This document shows positions 19,495 through 30,609 of a stretch of DNA of 64,000 bases, piece by piece (the stretch's first letter is position 1; the number at the start of each line of letters is the position of its first letter). The DNA is from Arthrobacter globiformis (lineage in GTDB: Bacteria; Actinomycetota; Actinomycetes; Actinomycetales; Micrococcaceae), in NCBI RefSeq assembly GCF_030818015.1, contig NZ_JAUSZX010000001.1, forward strand, positions 4,712,001 to 4,776,000, read 5' to 3'. The notes under the pieces are model-generated. The model was not told the origin of the DNA. It made no database searches and was given only the letters and a program-made list of their open reading frames with translations. A program made the translations under genes and the position numbers.

Positions 19495-19547
19495 GCAACA
19501 ACAGTCACGATAAGCAACAGCGTGCTGCATCACATACCGACTGTCAA
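19495..19547 (-). promoter_or_regulatory. Shared-architecture promoter E (ferredoxin reductase 1)
   Basis: Minus strand: TTGACA (19547-19542), 17 bp, CACGCT, then TGTTGC (19519-19514) and TGTTGC (19500-19495), 19 bp apart. It matches four other promoters in this window (19574, 24590, 40931, 40986). The -10 is poor, suggesting activator dependence. Confidence 0.7.
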
Positions 19548-19573
19548 GAGGTGACGGCGGCAACAAAAAGTCC

Positions 19574-19626
19574 TTGACAATGCGTGTGAGCTAGCGCACT
19601 CTGTTGCTGAAGGCGAAGTGTGTTGA
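19574..19626 (+). promoter_or_regulatory. Shared-architecture promoter A (BCCT transporter)
   Basis: TTGACA (19574-19579), 17 bp, CACTCT (19597-19602), TGTTGC (19602-19607) and TGTTGA (19621-19626), 19 bp apart. The spacer contains GTGAGCTAGCGCAC, a near palindrome shared with promoters B and C. The transcript would carry a leader of nearly 200 nt before the ATG at 19809. Confidence 0.7.
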
Positions 19627-19808
19627 TTAGTGCGGAACTGAGACGAAACAAAAGCTCCCGGCGAAACCGCCGGTCCGCATTCACGAAGTCAGGATCGTCG
19701 ACGGCGACCATCCGGGCTGTCCTCCGTGGACGAGCCGAACCTGCCGCCGGGCCCAAACCCCGGCGGCACGGCCGGGCCGTCCCGCATATTCAATTAAGGA
19801 AACCCCTC

Positions 19809-21707
19809 ATGACAATCAATAGTGACGTCACTATCGATGAAAGCAGTGAAGACGGTCGGGCCTCGGGGGTGGAACCGGTGTCGGAACGAGAACCTGAAAC
19901 TCCCCAGGAAGACCTGGAAATCCTTCAGGCCCTGCGGGAAACAGAATCAGAACATGAAGAAGCGCGGCGCAGCAGCCAGCTGTTCCGCAATGGAGGCCTG
20001 GACAAGGTGGTCTTCGGCATCGCCGGACTGCTCACACTGGCCTTTGTTATCTGGGGATTTGCCGGCAAGGACAACCTGGCCGCCACTTCCCAGGTTGTCC
20101 TTGACTGGGTCATGGAAAACACCGGCTGGCTGTTCGTTGCCCTCTCCTCCCTGTTCGTGGTCTACGTGCTGTGGCTGGCGGTCAGCCGTTTCGGGAACAT
20201 TCCGCTGGGGAAAGACGCGGAAAAGCCCGAATACTCCATGGTCTCGTGGGTCTCAATGATGTTCGCGGCAGGCATGGGAATCGGCCTGATGTTCTACGGC
20301 GTGGCGGAGCCGCTCTACCACTACATCTCACCACCGCCGGGCACCGTGGCCGGCCAGACTCCCGCAGCCGTCCAAACGGCAATGGCAACTTCGATCTTCC
20401 ACTGGACCCTGCACCCGTGGGCCATGTACGCGGTGGTGGGCGTGGCCATGGCCTACGGGTCCTACCGCCTCGGCCGCAAGCAACTCATTTCCACCGTTTT
20501 CACGTCGCTGTTCGGCATCCGCAGGGTGGAAGGTCCCATCGGCAAGCTCATCAACATGCTGGCCATCTTCGCCACACTCTTCGGCACGGCAGCATCCCTC
20601 GGACTCGGGGCACTGCAGATCGGCAGCGGCATGGCATCCAACGGCTGGATCGGTGGCCAGCTTGCCACTCCCGTGCTCGTGGTGATCGTTGCCGTACTCA
20701 CAGCCTGCTTTGTGGCGTCGGCAGTCTCCGGCATCAGCCGCGGCATCCAGTGGCTGTCCAACATCAACATGGTCCTGGCTGCAGTCCTGGCCATCATCGT
20801 GTTCGTGGCCGGCCCGACGCTCTTCATCCTGAACCTGATCCCGGCGGCTGTCGGCGACTATGCACGGGACCTGGCCGAGATGGCTTCCCGGACGGAGGCC
20901 GTCGGCGACGATGCCCTGCGCACGTGGATGTCCGGCTGGACCATCTTCTACTGGGCCTGGTGGGTCTCCTGGACTCCCTTCGTGGGTCTGTTCATCGCCC
21001 GCATCAGCCGCGGCCGCACCATCCGCCAGTTCGTCACCGGCGTCCTGCTGGTCCCCAGCATCGTGAGCGTGATCTGGTTCGGCATCTTCGGCGGCGCCGC
21101 CATCCACATCCAGTCCACGGCAGATGCCACACCGGACAAGAGCGATGGCCTGGCCAAGATCGTCGACGGGACTCCGACGATTTCCTTTGACGGGGCTCTG
21201 TTCGATTTGCTCCACCACTTGCCTCTGCCTAACGCAATTGCCGGCGCCGTTTCCATTCTGGCGATGGTCCTGGTGGCCATCTTCTTCGTCACGGGTGCTG
21301 ACGCGGCCTCCATCGTGATGGGCTCGCTCAGCTCCAACGGTGCTGAAGAACCACGCCGGGGAGTGGTTATCTTCTGGGGTACCCTCACCGGCGCAGTCGC
21401 CGCAGTGATGCTCCTTGCCGGCGGCGACAAGCCTGCCGAGGCACTCGCCGGACTGCAACGGATCACCATCGTGTCAGCCCTGCCGTTCGTCATCGTGATG
21501 TTCCTGATGTGCCTTGCCCTGACAAGGGACCTGCGCAGGGACCCGCTGTCGCTGCGTAGGCGGCTGGTGACGTCCGTCGTCGAGCGCTCCATCCGCAGTG
21601 GAGTCGAACAGCACGGCGGCGGCCAGTTCGACCTGGTGACAAAGCACGAATGTGACGAACGGTGTGCCAACAATGGGCTTGATCCGAACGGGGACAAGCG
21701 GCACTAA
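19809..21707 (+). CDS. BCCT-family transporter (betaine/choline/carnitine type)
   Basis: 632-residue secondary transporter with about 12 membrane helices after a hydrophilic, acidic N-terminal tail of about 70 residues. Family signatures: AAGMGIGLMFYGVAEP, the tryptophan-rich SGWTIFYWAWWVSWTPFVG and FIARISRGRTIRQF. Probable uptake of glycine betaine or a related N-methyl compound. Start at 19809 follows AAGGA by 8 bases. The first 16 residues (MTINSDVTIDESSEDG) resemble those of the unrelated transporter at 24808. The C-terminal tail has ECDERC. Confidence 0.93.
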   Translation: MTINSDVTIDESSEDGRASGVEPVSEREPETPQEDLEILQALRETESEHEEARRSSQLFRNGGLDKVVFGIAGLLTLAFVIWGFAGKDNLAATSQVVLDWVMENTGWLFVALSSLFVVYVLWLAVSRFGNIPLGKDAEKPEYSMVSWVSMMFAAGMGIGLMFYGVAEPLYHYISPPPGTVAGQTPAAVQTAMATSIFHWTLHPWAMYAVVGVAMAYGSYRLGRKQLISTVFTSLFGIRRVEGPIGKLINMLAIFATLFGTAASLGLGALQIGSGMASNGWIGGQLATPVLVVIVAVLTACFVASAVSGISRGIQWLSNINMVLAAVLAIIVFVAGPTLFILNLIPAAVGDYARDLAEMASRTEAVGDDALRTWMSGWTIFYWAWWVSWTPFVGLFIARISRGRTIRQFVTGVLLVPSIVSVIWFGIFGGAAIHIQSTADATPDKSDGLAKIVDGTPTISFDGALFDLLHHLPLPNAIAGAVSILAMVLVAIFFVTGADAASIVMGSLSSNGAEEPRRGVVIFWGTLTGAVAAVMLLAGGDKPAEALAGLQRITIVSALPFVIVMFLMCLALTRDLRRDPLSLRRRLVTSVVERSIRSGVEQHGGGQFDLVTKHECDERCANNGLDPNGDKRH

Positions 21708-21715
21708 AGAACAGC

Positions 21716-21758
21716 GCGGCCGGATCCAGGGTGGCACAAACCACCGGGATCCGGCCGC
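21716..21758 (+). terminator. Strong hairpin after the BCCT gene
   Basis: GCGGCCGGATCC (21716-21727) pairs with GGATCCGGCCGC (21747-21758), and GGTGG/CCACC extends the stem inside, loop CACAAA region. It starts 8 bases after the BCCT stop. No long T-run; likely a terminator or mRNA-stabilising hairpin. Confidence 0.65.
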
Positions 21759-21813
21759 TCTGACGTTGGTCCTAAAAAACGCACTGCGGCTCACACTCGG
21801 AAAGGCATCTCAT

Positions 21814-21927
21814 ATGGCATCGGCGCCCACAATGACACAGGTTGCAACGGAATCGGATAAAGACCGCCCTGTTGATGACTGCGACTATCACGGCTGCTTC
21901 TTCTGCTCCGGCCCCGAGACCGACTGA
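21814..21927 (+). CDS. 37-residue Cys/His-containing small protein
   Basis: ATG 21814 preceded by GGAAAGG at 8-base spacing; stop at 21925-21927. The sequence ends DDCDYHGCFFCSGPETD, with three Cys and one His in ten residues, which could bind a metal. No known family recognised. It lies behind the BCCT terminator and is convergent with the DUF6457 gene (6-base gap). Could be a real small protein or chance; the ribosome site and cysteine cluster favour the former. Confidence 0.45.
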   Translation: MASAPTMTQVATESDKDRPVDDCDYHGCFFCSGPETD

Positions 21928-21933
21928 CTGCGG

Positions 21934-22260
21934 CTACGCAGCCCCGGCCGGGCTGCCGCCCCCGCCTTCCGTGCTGCTGTTAGCCCGGTTCTCGCACAGC
22001 CGGAACGCGATGTCTGCGGCCTGGGCAGTTGCGTTCCTGGCCTCCTCCGGGCCCGCGTTATCCCTCCCGGCTTCACGGCCAGCCACGTAGCCCACCATGA
22101 AAGCCGTCACCGGTGCGGCGGCATGAATTACTGAATCCGCAGCTTTCCTCGCCACATCCAGCAGCAGTTCTTGATCGACGTCGAGATCCGGGATCTCCAG
22201 CGCCTTCGCCAACTGCTCGCACCACTCACCCAGGATCTGCATTTCATCACCGACGGCCAT
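21934..22260 (-). CDS. DUF6457-like small protein
   Basis: 108 residues, MAVGDEMQILGEWCEQLAKA, then IPDLDVDQELLLDVARKAAD and AAPVTAFMVGYVAGREAG. This all-helical domain is familiar as DUF6457, which in other actinobacteria occurs fused or next to molybdenum-cofactor guanylyltransferase (MobA). That would fit the molybdenum enzymes of this window, but the role is unproven. Start at 22260 follows AAGGAGAG; the upstream ATG at 22293 lacks a site. Confidence 0.72.
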   Translation of the reverse strand: MAVGDEMQILGEWCEQLAKALEIPDLDVDQELLLDVARKAADSVIHAAAPVTAFMVGYVAGREAGRDNAGPEEARNATAQAADIAFRLCENRANSSTEGGGGSPAGAA

Positions 22261-22397
22261 GATCTCTCCTTGTACAGAACACTTCCGCTTCAAGCTGGTG
22301 CCCTGACCCTACAAGGCATGGCGACGTAAGTCACCGGCCTTTTGGTGGCCTGCCCCGGCGTTGCCGTGCGGCCGGCCTAATGATTGGCTCGGCCACG

Positions 22398-22442
22398 TTG
22401 ACGCAGCCAAGTTCCGCCGCATACGATCACTTATATATCAGT
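22398..22442 (+). promoter_or_regulatory. Mycothiol dehydrogenase promoter with GntR-type operator
   Basis: TTGACG (22398-22403), 18 bp, TACGAT (22422-22427), then ACTTATATATCAGT at 22429-22442, one mismatch from the perfect operator before glyA. The operator would cover the transcription start. The rest of the 331-base gap (22261-22591) shows no gene. Confidence 0.55.
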
Positions 22443-22591
22443 TACCTAGCTCACAAATATCAAAGGCATATCAGCCGTGCTGATGCCGTCAGAAGACCTT
22501 CGGCCGCCGTCCGCTCCCCGCAAAAACAGCGCCAAGCGCCAGCCGGGTGGACTGTGTCAGCCGCAGAACACCCGAAAGGAAACGAGATCTC

Positions 22592-23740
22592 ATGGTTCAT
22601 AAAGTGAAGGCTGTTGTTGTCAGGGCGAAGGATGCTCCGGTGTCGGTGGAGACGATCCTGGTGCCGGATCCGGGGCCGGGTGAGGCGTTGGTGGATGTTC
22701 TGACGTGCGGGGTGTGCCATACGGATCTGCATTACAAGCTGGGCGGGATCGGGGATGAGTTCCCGTATCTGCTGGGTCATGAGGCGACCGGTGTTGTCTC
22801 TGCCGTGGGTGAGGGCGTCACTGAGGTCGCGGTCGGTGACCGGGTGATCCTGAACTGGCGTGCGGTGTGCGGGCAGTGCCGGGCGTGTGCGAAGGGCCAG
22901 CCGCAGTACTGTTTCAACACGGCCAACGCGACGCAGAAGATGACCCTGGAGGACGGGACCGTGCTGTCCCCGGCGTTGGGGATCGGGGCGTTCGCGGAGA
23001 AGACCCTGGTCGCTGCCGGGCAGTGCACGAAGGTCGATGAGGACGCCGACCCGGCCGCGGTGGGTTTGCTGGGGTGCGGTGTGATGGCCGGGATCGGGGC
23101 GGCGATTAACACCGGTGAGGTCAAGCGCGGCGAGTCCGTGGCGGTGATCGGCTGCGGCGGGGTGGGGATCGCCGCGGTTGCCGGGGCGAAACTCGCCGGC
23201 GCGACGACGATCATCGCCGTGGACATCGATGAGAACAAGATCGAGATGGCGAAGTCCCTGGGCGCGACGCACGGGGTGAACTCCCGCACCGCGGACCCGG
23301 TGGAGGCGATCCGGGAGCTGACCGGCGGGAACGGGGCCGATGTGGTGATCGAGGCGGTCGGCCGCCCGGAGACGTACAAGCAGGCGTTCTACGCCCGCGA
23401 CCTCGCCGGGCGTGTGGTCCTGGTCGGGGTGCCGACCCCGGAGATGGTCCTGGAGCTGCCGCTGCTGGATGTCTTTGGTAGGGGCGGGTCGCTGAAGTCC
23501 TCCTGGTACGGGGACTGCCTGCCCTCCCGTGACTTCCCGATGCTCGTCTCCCATTACAAGCAGGGCAACCTGGACCTGGACGCGTTCGTGTCCGAACGGA
23601 TCACCATCGACCAGGTCGAGGAAGCCTTCGAGAAAATGCACGAAGGCAAGGTCCTGCGCTCCGTCGTCGAAATCCAGCCCGGCACCGGAGGAGCGGCCTC
23701 CACGGCAGCTGCTGCCCAGCCTGCAGGGGTATCCGCATGA
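22592..23740 (+). CDS. fadH: S-(hydroxymethyl)mycothiol dehydrogenase, copy 1
   Basis: Zinc, NAD-dependent medium-chain dehydrogenase (382 residues) that oxidises the formaldehyde-mycothiol adduct. Catalytic zinc region [11 protein letters not shown] and GHEATG; structural zinc [18 protein letters not shown] motif [15 protein letters not shown]. Start 22592 follows AAAGGAAACGAG. The stop overlaps the next ATG (ATGA). The first half uses more GGG, GCG and TTG codons than neighbours. A copy with one amino-acid change (Pro/Ser near the C terminus) lies at 50315-51463, inverted. Confidence 0.95.
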   Translation: MVHKVKAVVVRAKDAPVSVETILVPDPGPGEALVDVLTCGVCHTDLHYKLGGIGDEFPYLLGHEATGVVSAVGEGVTEVAVGDRVILNWRAVCGQCRACAKGQPQYCFNTANATQKMTLEDGTVLSPALGIGAFAEKTLVAAGQCTKVDEDADPAAVGLLGCGVMAGIGAAINTGEVKRGESVAVIGCGGVGIAAVAGAKLAGATTIIAVDIDENKIEMAKSLGATHGVNSRTADPVEAIRELTGGNGADVVIEAVGRPETYKQAFYARDLAGRVVLVGVPTPEMVLELPLLDVFGRGGSLKSSWYGDCLPSRDFPMLVSHYKQGNLDLDAFVSERITIDQVEEAFEKMHEGKVLRSVVEIQPGTGGAASTAAAAQPAGVSA

Positions 23741-24357
23741 GCGTCACAATCGAGAACCTCGTCACCTCGGGCACGTTTTCCCTGGACGGCGGGACCTGGG
23801 ATGTGGACAACAACGTCTGGATCGTGGGCAACGAGGAGGAATGCGTGATCATTGACTCCCCGCACGACGCCGCCGCGATCATCAACCAGGTCCGGGGCCG
23901 GAAGGTCCTGGCGGTCCTGCTCACGCACGCGCATAACGACCACATCGGCGCCGCCCGCGAGGTCGCCGACGCCGTCGGCGCCCCTGTCTGGCTGAACCCG
24001 GAGGACCAGGTCCTCTGGGAACAGGTCTACCCCGGCACCACCGCCGACCGGGACATCGCGGACGGGGACGAGTTCCAGGTCGCCGGTGCCACGCTGAAGG
24101 CGATCCACACCCCGGGCCACTCACCGGGCTCCACGTGCTTCCACCTCGAAACCGAGAACACCGTGTTCACCGGGGACACCTTGTTCAACGGCGGACCCGG
24201 CGCCACCGGCCGCTCCTACAGCGACTACCCCACCATCCTGACCTCCATCCGCGAACGACTCCTCACCCTCCCGGCGGACACAACCGTCAGGACCGGACAC
24301 GGGGACAACACCACCATCGCCGCCGAACGCGAAACCCTCGCCAAAGTCGCGCAGTAA
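23737..24357 (+). CDS. Metallo-beta-lactamase-fold hydrolase of the mycothiol formaldehyde pathway, copy 1
   Basis: 206-residue hydrolase with the metal motif [10 protein letters not shown] (about residues 64-73), [18 protein letters not shown] and GHGDNTT. Coupled by a 4-base overlap to S-(hydroxymethyl)mycothiol dehydrogenase, so the likely substrate is S-formylmycothiol, releasing formate and mycothiol (inference from context). The inverted copy at 49698-50318 differs at three residues (D/E, A/P, V/A). Confidence 0.9.
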   Translation: MSVTIENLVTSGTFSLDGGTWDVDNNVWIVGNEEECVIIDSPHDAAAIINQVRGRKVLAVLLTHAHNDHIGAAREVADAVGAPVWLNPEDQVLWEQVYPGTTADRDIADGDEFQVAGATLKAIHTPGHSPGSTCFHLETENTVFTGDTLFNGGPGATGRSYSDYPTILTSIRERLLTLPADTTVRTGHGDNTTIAAERETLAKVAQ

Positions 24358-24371
24358 CACTCAGCAAACAG

Positions 24372-24405
24372 CGAATGGCCCCCGTCCTGCGATGGGGGCC
24401 ATTCG
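24372..24405 (+). terminator. Terminator after the mycothiol operon copy 1
   Basis: CGAATGGCCCCC (24372-24383) pairs with GGGGGCCATTCG (24394-24405); GTC/GAT closes a CTGC loop. It begins 14 bases after the hydrolase stop. The second copy of this operon has a different terminator. Confidence 0.7.
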
Positions 24406-24442
24406 TGTACCACCTAAGCAGAGACATTTCCCCGCCCGAAGG

Positions 24443-24555
24443 TGAGGAAGCGTCCGGTCAAAACCTGCAAAAGCTGAGGAAGGATCGCGTTAAAAGCTGC
24501 AAGACGTGAGGAAGGATCCGGTCAAAGCTGCAGCATCTGAGGAAGCGTCCGCGGG
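24443..24555. repeat. 32-bp imperfect tandem repeats, about 3.5 units
   Basis: TGAGGAAG recurs at 24443, 24475, 24507 and 24538 (periods 32, 32, 31). It is followed each time by a variant of (C/G)(G/A)TCCGGTCAAA and, in the full units, CTGCA. No open frame or palindrome dominates. It lies between the terminator and promoter B, in a 450-base gap with no gene. Confidence 0.8.
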
Positions 24556-24589
24556 TTAGCGCAGAGGCCGCGGAGCTCGTGTCATGTTC

Positions 24590-24642
24590 TTGACATTGAC
24601 TGTGAGCTGACGCACGCTGTTGCATAGGCCGAATCCTGTTGA
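24590..24642 (+). promoter_or_regulatory. Shared-architecture promoter B (MHS transporter)
   Basis: TTGACA (24590-24595), 17 bp, CACGCT (24613-24618), TGTTGC (24618-24623) and TGTTGA (24637-24642), 19 bp apart; the spacer holds GTGAGCTGACGCAC. Similarity to promoter A continues through the leader (GCCGAACCTG, GAAGTCA, AAGGAA) into the coding sequence. Confidence 0.7.
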
Positions 24643-24807
24643 TTAACACGGAACACGCGAGGATCCCACGTGCGGTCCCCCGTAAGAAGTCACAGTCCTG
24701 GACAACGCCTCCTGGCCCTGGAGTCCAAGGACCGCCGAACCTGTCCGCGGGGTGAAACGCAGCTCGCTGCACGTGAGCCCCGCCAATACTCAGTAAGGAA
24801 CCCCTTT

Positions 24808-26265
24808 ATGACAGTCCAAGGTGATGTCACAACCGATCAGAGCAGTAGAGACAGACCGTACTCCCGCCGGCTCACGGTGTCCGACGTCAATGTCGTGGAC
24901 CAGCGGATGCTGAAGAAGGCCCTCGGCGGCACCATCGTGGGCAACACCATGGAATGGTACGACGTCGGGGTTTTCGGCTATCTCATTACCACCATGGGTC
25001 CGGTGTTCCTGCCGGAAGCGGACAGGACGGTCCAGACCCTGTTCCTGCTCGGCACCTTCGCGGCGACCTTCATTGCGCGGCCTATTGGCGGCGTCGTCTT
25101 CGGTTGGCTCGGGGACAAGGTAGGCCGGCAAAAGGTGCTCGCCGCGACCCTCATGCTAATGGCGGCCAGCACCTTCGCCGTCGGCCTCCTGCCCGGCTAC
25201 GCGCAAATAGGCGTCTGGGCGGCCGCGCTGCTGGTTCTCCTGAAGCTCGTGCAGGGCTTCTCCACGGGTGGCGAGTACGCAGGGGCCACCACGTTCGTGT
25301 GTGAATATGCCCCTGACAAGCGGCGCGGCTTCTTCGCCAGTTTTCTGGACATGGGCTCCTATATCGGGTTTGCCCTGGGCGCTGCCACGGTCTCGGTCCT
25401 GCAGGTGACGCTCGGCGAGGCCGCCATGGAGGACTGGGGCTGGAGGCTGCCATTCCTGGTGGCCGGACCTCTGGGCCTGATCGCCATCTACTTCCGGAAC
25501 AAGATCGAGGAATCCCCCCAGTTCCAGGCCACCCTTGGAGCGCAGGAGGCAGCCTCCGTCGCGGCCGCTGCCGGCGACAAGGCTGATGCCAGGGGGCCGG
25601 TGGGCATCATGAAAAGCCACTGGCGCCAGATCGTGCTGGCCATGATCCTGGCCGGGGCTGCCAACACCGTCGGCTACGCCCTGACGTCGTACATGCCCAC
25701 ATATTTGACCGAGTCCAAGGGCTATGACCCCGTCCACGGCACGCTGCTGACCATACCGGTGCTCGTGGTGATGTCCTTGTGCATCCCGCTCACCGGCAAA
25801 CTTTCGGACCGCATCGGACGGCGCCCGGTGCTGTGGATCGGTGCCGGAAGCACCGTTCTGTTCGCCGTCCCCGCCTTCATGCTGATCGGCATCGGCAGCG
25901 TCTGGTCCACCCTGGCGGGCCTGTCCCTGGTTGCCTTCCCCGTGACGTTCTACGTTGCCAACCTCGCATCAGCACTTCCGGCCCTGTTCCCCACGTCATG
26001 CCGCTACAGCAGCATGGGCATCGCCTACAACTTCTCCGTGGCGATCTTCGGCGGGACAACGCCGTTCCTGGTCCAGGGCCTGATCGAGGCCACCGGGGAC
26101 GACATGGCCCCCGCGTACTACCTGATGGCGACGTCGGTCATCGGCGCGGTCGCCATCTATTTCCTTCGGGAGTCCGCCCGCCGCCCGCTCCCGGGCTCCA
26201 TGCCGAGCGTGGACACCGAGGCGGAGGCGCGGGAACTCGTCGCCACGCAGGACGTGTGGCGCTAG
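24808..26265 (+). CDS. MHS-family (ProP-like) MFS transporter
   Basis: 485 residues, 12 predicted helices. Signatures: GGTIVGNTMEWYDVGVFGYL, RPIGGVVFGWLGDKVGRQK, GFSTGGEYAGATTF, and GKLSDRIGRRPVL in the second half. This family includes proton symporters for betaine, proline and related osmolytes, so uptake of betaine or dimethylglycine is plausible. Start 24808 follows AAGGAA. The N-terminal tag MTVQGDVTTDQSSRD resembles that of the BCCT transporter although the proteins are unrelated. Confidence 0.93.
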   Translation: MTVQGDVTTDQSSRDRPYSRRLTVSDVNVVDQRMLKKALGGTIVGNTMEWYDVGVFGYLITTMGPVFLPEADRTVQTLFLLGTFAATFIARPIGGVVFGWLGDKVGRQKVLAATLMLMAASTFAVGLLPGYAQIGVWAAALLVLLKLVQGFSTGGEYAGATTFVCEYAPDKRRGFFASFLDMGSYIGFALGAATVSVLQVTLGEAAMEDWGWRLPFLVAGPLGLIAIYFRNKIEESPQFQATLGAQEAASVAAAAGDKADARGPVGIMKSHWRQIVLAMILAGAANTVGYALTSYMPTYLTESKGYDPVHGTLLTIPVLVVMSLCIPLTGKLSDRIGRRPVLWIGAGSTVLFAVPAFMLIGIGSVWSTLAGLSLVAFPVTFYVANLASALPALFPTSCRYSSMGIAYNFSVAIFGGTTPFLVQGLIEATGDDMAPAYYLMATSVIGAVAIYFLRESARRPLPGSMPSVDTEAEARELVATQDVWR

Positions 26266-26285
26266 CCGCGCCCCTCCACACAGCA

Positions 26286-26323
26286 GTGTCCCCGTCGTAT
26301 GAACGACGGGGACACGACTTTTG
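26286..26323 (+). terminator. Rho-independent terminator after the MHS transporter
   Basis: GTGTCCCCGTCGT (26286-26298) pairs perfectly with ACGACGGGGACAC (26303-26315), loop ATGA region, followed by GACTTTTGTT. It also sits at the 3' end of the convergent GntR gene. Confidence 0.85.
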
Positions 26324-26345
26324 TTGCTTGTGTTTCGAACCAGCG

Positions 26346-27026
26346 CTAGGCGGCGAACAGGGCTGTCCGCACGGCCTTCTCAAAGCCGTCCACGTGTTCG
26401 CGGGCCAGCGCTGCCGCCCGGGCCTCGTCCCCTTCGATCACTGCCTCAAGCAGGTCGACATGCTCGTGCACATGCCGGGAAAGGTTCGGCAGGCGGTCCA
26501 GCACCATGCACCAAATGCGTGTTGCCAAATTGTCGTAGCGGATCAATGCGTCTTCCAGATGCGGATTTGCCGCTGCGGCGTAGATTCCCTGATGCACCCG
26601 GGCGTCCAGGCGCAGGGTCTCCACCACAGATGCACTGTCCACGTCGAAGGCCTCCACTTCCTCGACAATGAGGCGGAGGCGATCCCGGGCGGCCGGCGTG
26701 GCCACCCGTGCAGCACGGGAGGCTGCGAGAGGCTCCAGCTGGGCACGGATTTCCGAGATGAACGCGAGGTCCGTAACCTCAACGCGCGTTGCGAAAGTGC
26801 CGCGCCGCGGATAGGTCACCACAAGCCGGTCCACTTCGAGCCGTTTCAGCGCTTCCCTGACCGGAGTGCGCCCCAAGCCGAGCTGCTTGGCAATCCCCTC
26901 GTCGTAGAGCGGATCACCGGGCCGGATCTCCAGGGTCAGCAGGCTGTCACGTATCCGTTCATAGGCCACATCGGCCAGGGACCTCGAACCTCCGGCCTCC
27001 GTCACCGCCAAAGCTTCAAACGCCAC
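26346..27026 (-). CDS. GntR-family (FCD domain) transcriptional regulator 2
   Basis: About 226 residues. Winged helix with LGLGRTPVREALKRLEVDRLVV and YPRRGTFATRVEV; FCD domain with ANPHLEDALIRYDNLATRIW and VHEHVDLLEAV. Start taken as GTG 27026 (AGGAGAGG about 10 bases upstream); ATG 27053 is the alternative. The open frame continues far upstream but that part is antisense to purU and not coding. Divergent from purU-dmg and next to operator-like sites, so it probably controls that operon and itself. Paralogue of the 7387 regulator. Confidence 0.9.
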   Translation of the reverse strand: MAFEALAVTEAGGSRSLADVAYERIRDSLLTLEIRPGDPLYDEGIAKQLGLGRTPVREALKRLEVDRLVVTYPRRGTFATRVEVTDLAFISEIRAQLEPLAASRAARVATPAARDRLRLIVEEVEAFDVDSASVVETLRLDARVHQGIYAAAANPHLEDALIRYDNLATRIWCMVLDRLPNLSRHVHEHVDLLEAVIEGDEARAAALAREHVDGFEKAVRTALFAA

Positions 27027-27100
27027 CGCTCCGCCTCTCCTATGGGCCAACATTCGCCTATTGACCTCATCCGCACACCAGTATACGCTGGCCATCAGCC

Positions 27101-27133
27101 CTGATATATCAATAAGGTTATCAACCATATATC
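27101..27133. promoter_or_regulatory. Operator-like TGATATATCA and ATATATC elements before purU 1
   Basis: TGATATATCA at 27102-27111 and a second half-site ATATATC at 27127-27133 lie between the divergent GntR 2 and purU 1 genes. The first matches the core of the palindrome at 7276-7289. The second is 5 bases before the purU ribosome site AAAGGA. Confidence 0.6.
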
Positions 27134-27146
27134 TAAAGGATGCGAC

Positions 27147-28061
27147 ATGACCCTTGTGGACACAGCCACAAAAACCACGCCGGCTGCGCAGACAGCAGCC
27201 TCTGAAGAAACCAAAACCGGCAAGTTCGTGCTCACACTGTCGTGTGTCGAACGTGCCGGCATCGTTCAGGCAGTAACCACGTTCCTGTTTGAGCGGGGAT
27301 TCAACATCGAAGAGCACCAGCAGTTCGACGACGGCCTCCGTCACACCCTGCACCTGCGCACGGCCTTCTCGGGAGCCACGGATTACGATCTGCAGGCGCT
27401 CGAGGAGGAGTTCCGCCCCATCGCGGAACGCTTTGAAATGAGGTTCAACGTCCACGACGAGACCAAGCCGCGCGTTCTGGTCATGGTGTCCAAGTTCGGG
27501 CACTGCCTCAACGACCTGATTTTTCGCTGGCGGGGCGGCAGCCTCGGCGGAGACCTGGCCCTGGTGGTTTCCAACCACGAAACGCACCGGGCAATGGCCG
27601 AGGCTGCCGGACTTCCTTTCGTTCACATTCCCGTGACTCCAGAAACCAAGCAGGATGCCGAGCGGCGCCTGCTCGAGCTCGTGGATGAGTACAACATCGA
27701 CCTTGTCGTCCTGGCCCGGTACATGCAGGTGCTTTCCGATGACCTGTGCCGGTCCCTTGAGGGCAGGGCCATCAACATCCACCACTCGTTCCTGCCCGGG
27801 TTCAAGGGCGCGCGCCCCTACCACCAGGCCTACGACCGCGGCGTCAAGCTTGTGGGCGCAACCGCCCACTACGTCACCGCCGACCTTGATGAGGGTCCGA
27901 TCATCGAGCAGGAAGTCATTCGCGTCGACCACAGCCACGGACCCACCACGCTCTCGACTATCGGGCAGGACGCGGAGGCCCTGGCGTTGTCCCGCGCAGT
28001 GCGGTGGCATTGCGAGCACCGCGTGCTGATCGACCAGACCAGCACCATCGTCTTCCGCTAA
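27147..28061 (+). CDS. purU: Formyltetrahydrofolate deformylase, copy 1
   Basis: Hydrolyses 10-formyl-THF to formate and THF, regenerating folate for dimethylglycine oxidase. 304 residues: ACT domain (FVLTLSCVERAGIVQAVTTF, about 27-100) and formyltransferase-like domain with VMVSKFGHCLNDLIFRW, INIHHSFLPGFKGARPY and TAHYVTADLDEGPIIEQ containing the catalytic Asn, His and Asp. First gene of the dmg-C1 operon, 55 bases before dmg. A second copy lies at 41538. Confidence 0.95.
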   Translation: MTLVDTATKTTPAAQTAASEETKTGKFVLTLSCVERAGIVQAVTTFLFERGFNIEEHQQFDDGLRHTLHLRTAFSGATDYDLQALEEEFRPIAERFEMRFNVHDETKPRVLVMVSKFGHCLNDLIFRWRGGSLGGDLALVVSNHETHRAMAEAAGLPFVHIPVTPETKQDAERRLLELVDEYNIDLVVLARYMQVLSDDLCRSLEGRAINIHHSFLPGFKGARPYHQAYDRGVKLVGATAHYVTADLDEGPIIEQEVIRVDHSHGPTTLSTIGQDAEALALSRAVRWHCEHRVLIDQTSTIVFR

Positions 28062-28098
28062 AGCAGCCACCTACAGGTTGCAGAAGCCTACTACTTAA

Positions 28099-30609
<2,511 letters not shown>

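Noticed and set aside
24443..24555. CRISPR array
   Set aside because: Units are contiguous, imperfect and lack unique spacers; no cas genes nearby.
26346..28070. 574-residue minus-strand frame that would make GntR 2 a large fusion
   Set aside because: The upstream 350 residues are antisense to purU and show no domain; a start with a ribosome site exists at 27026.
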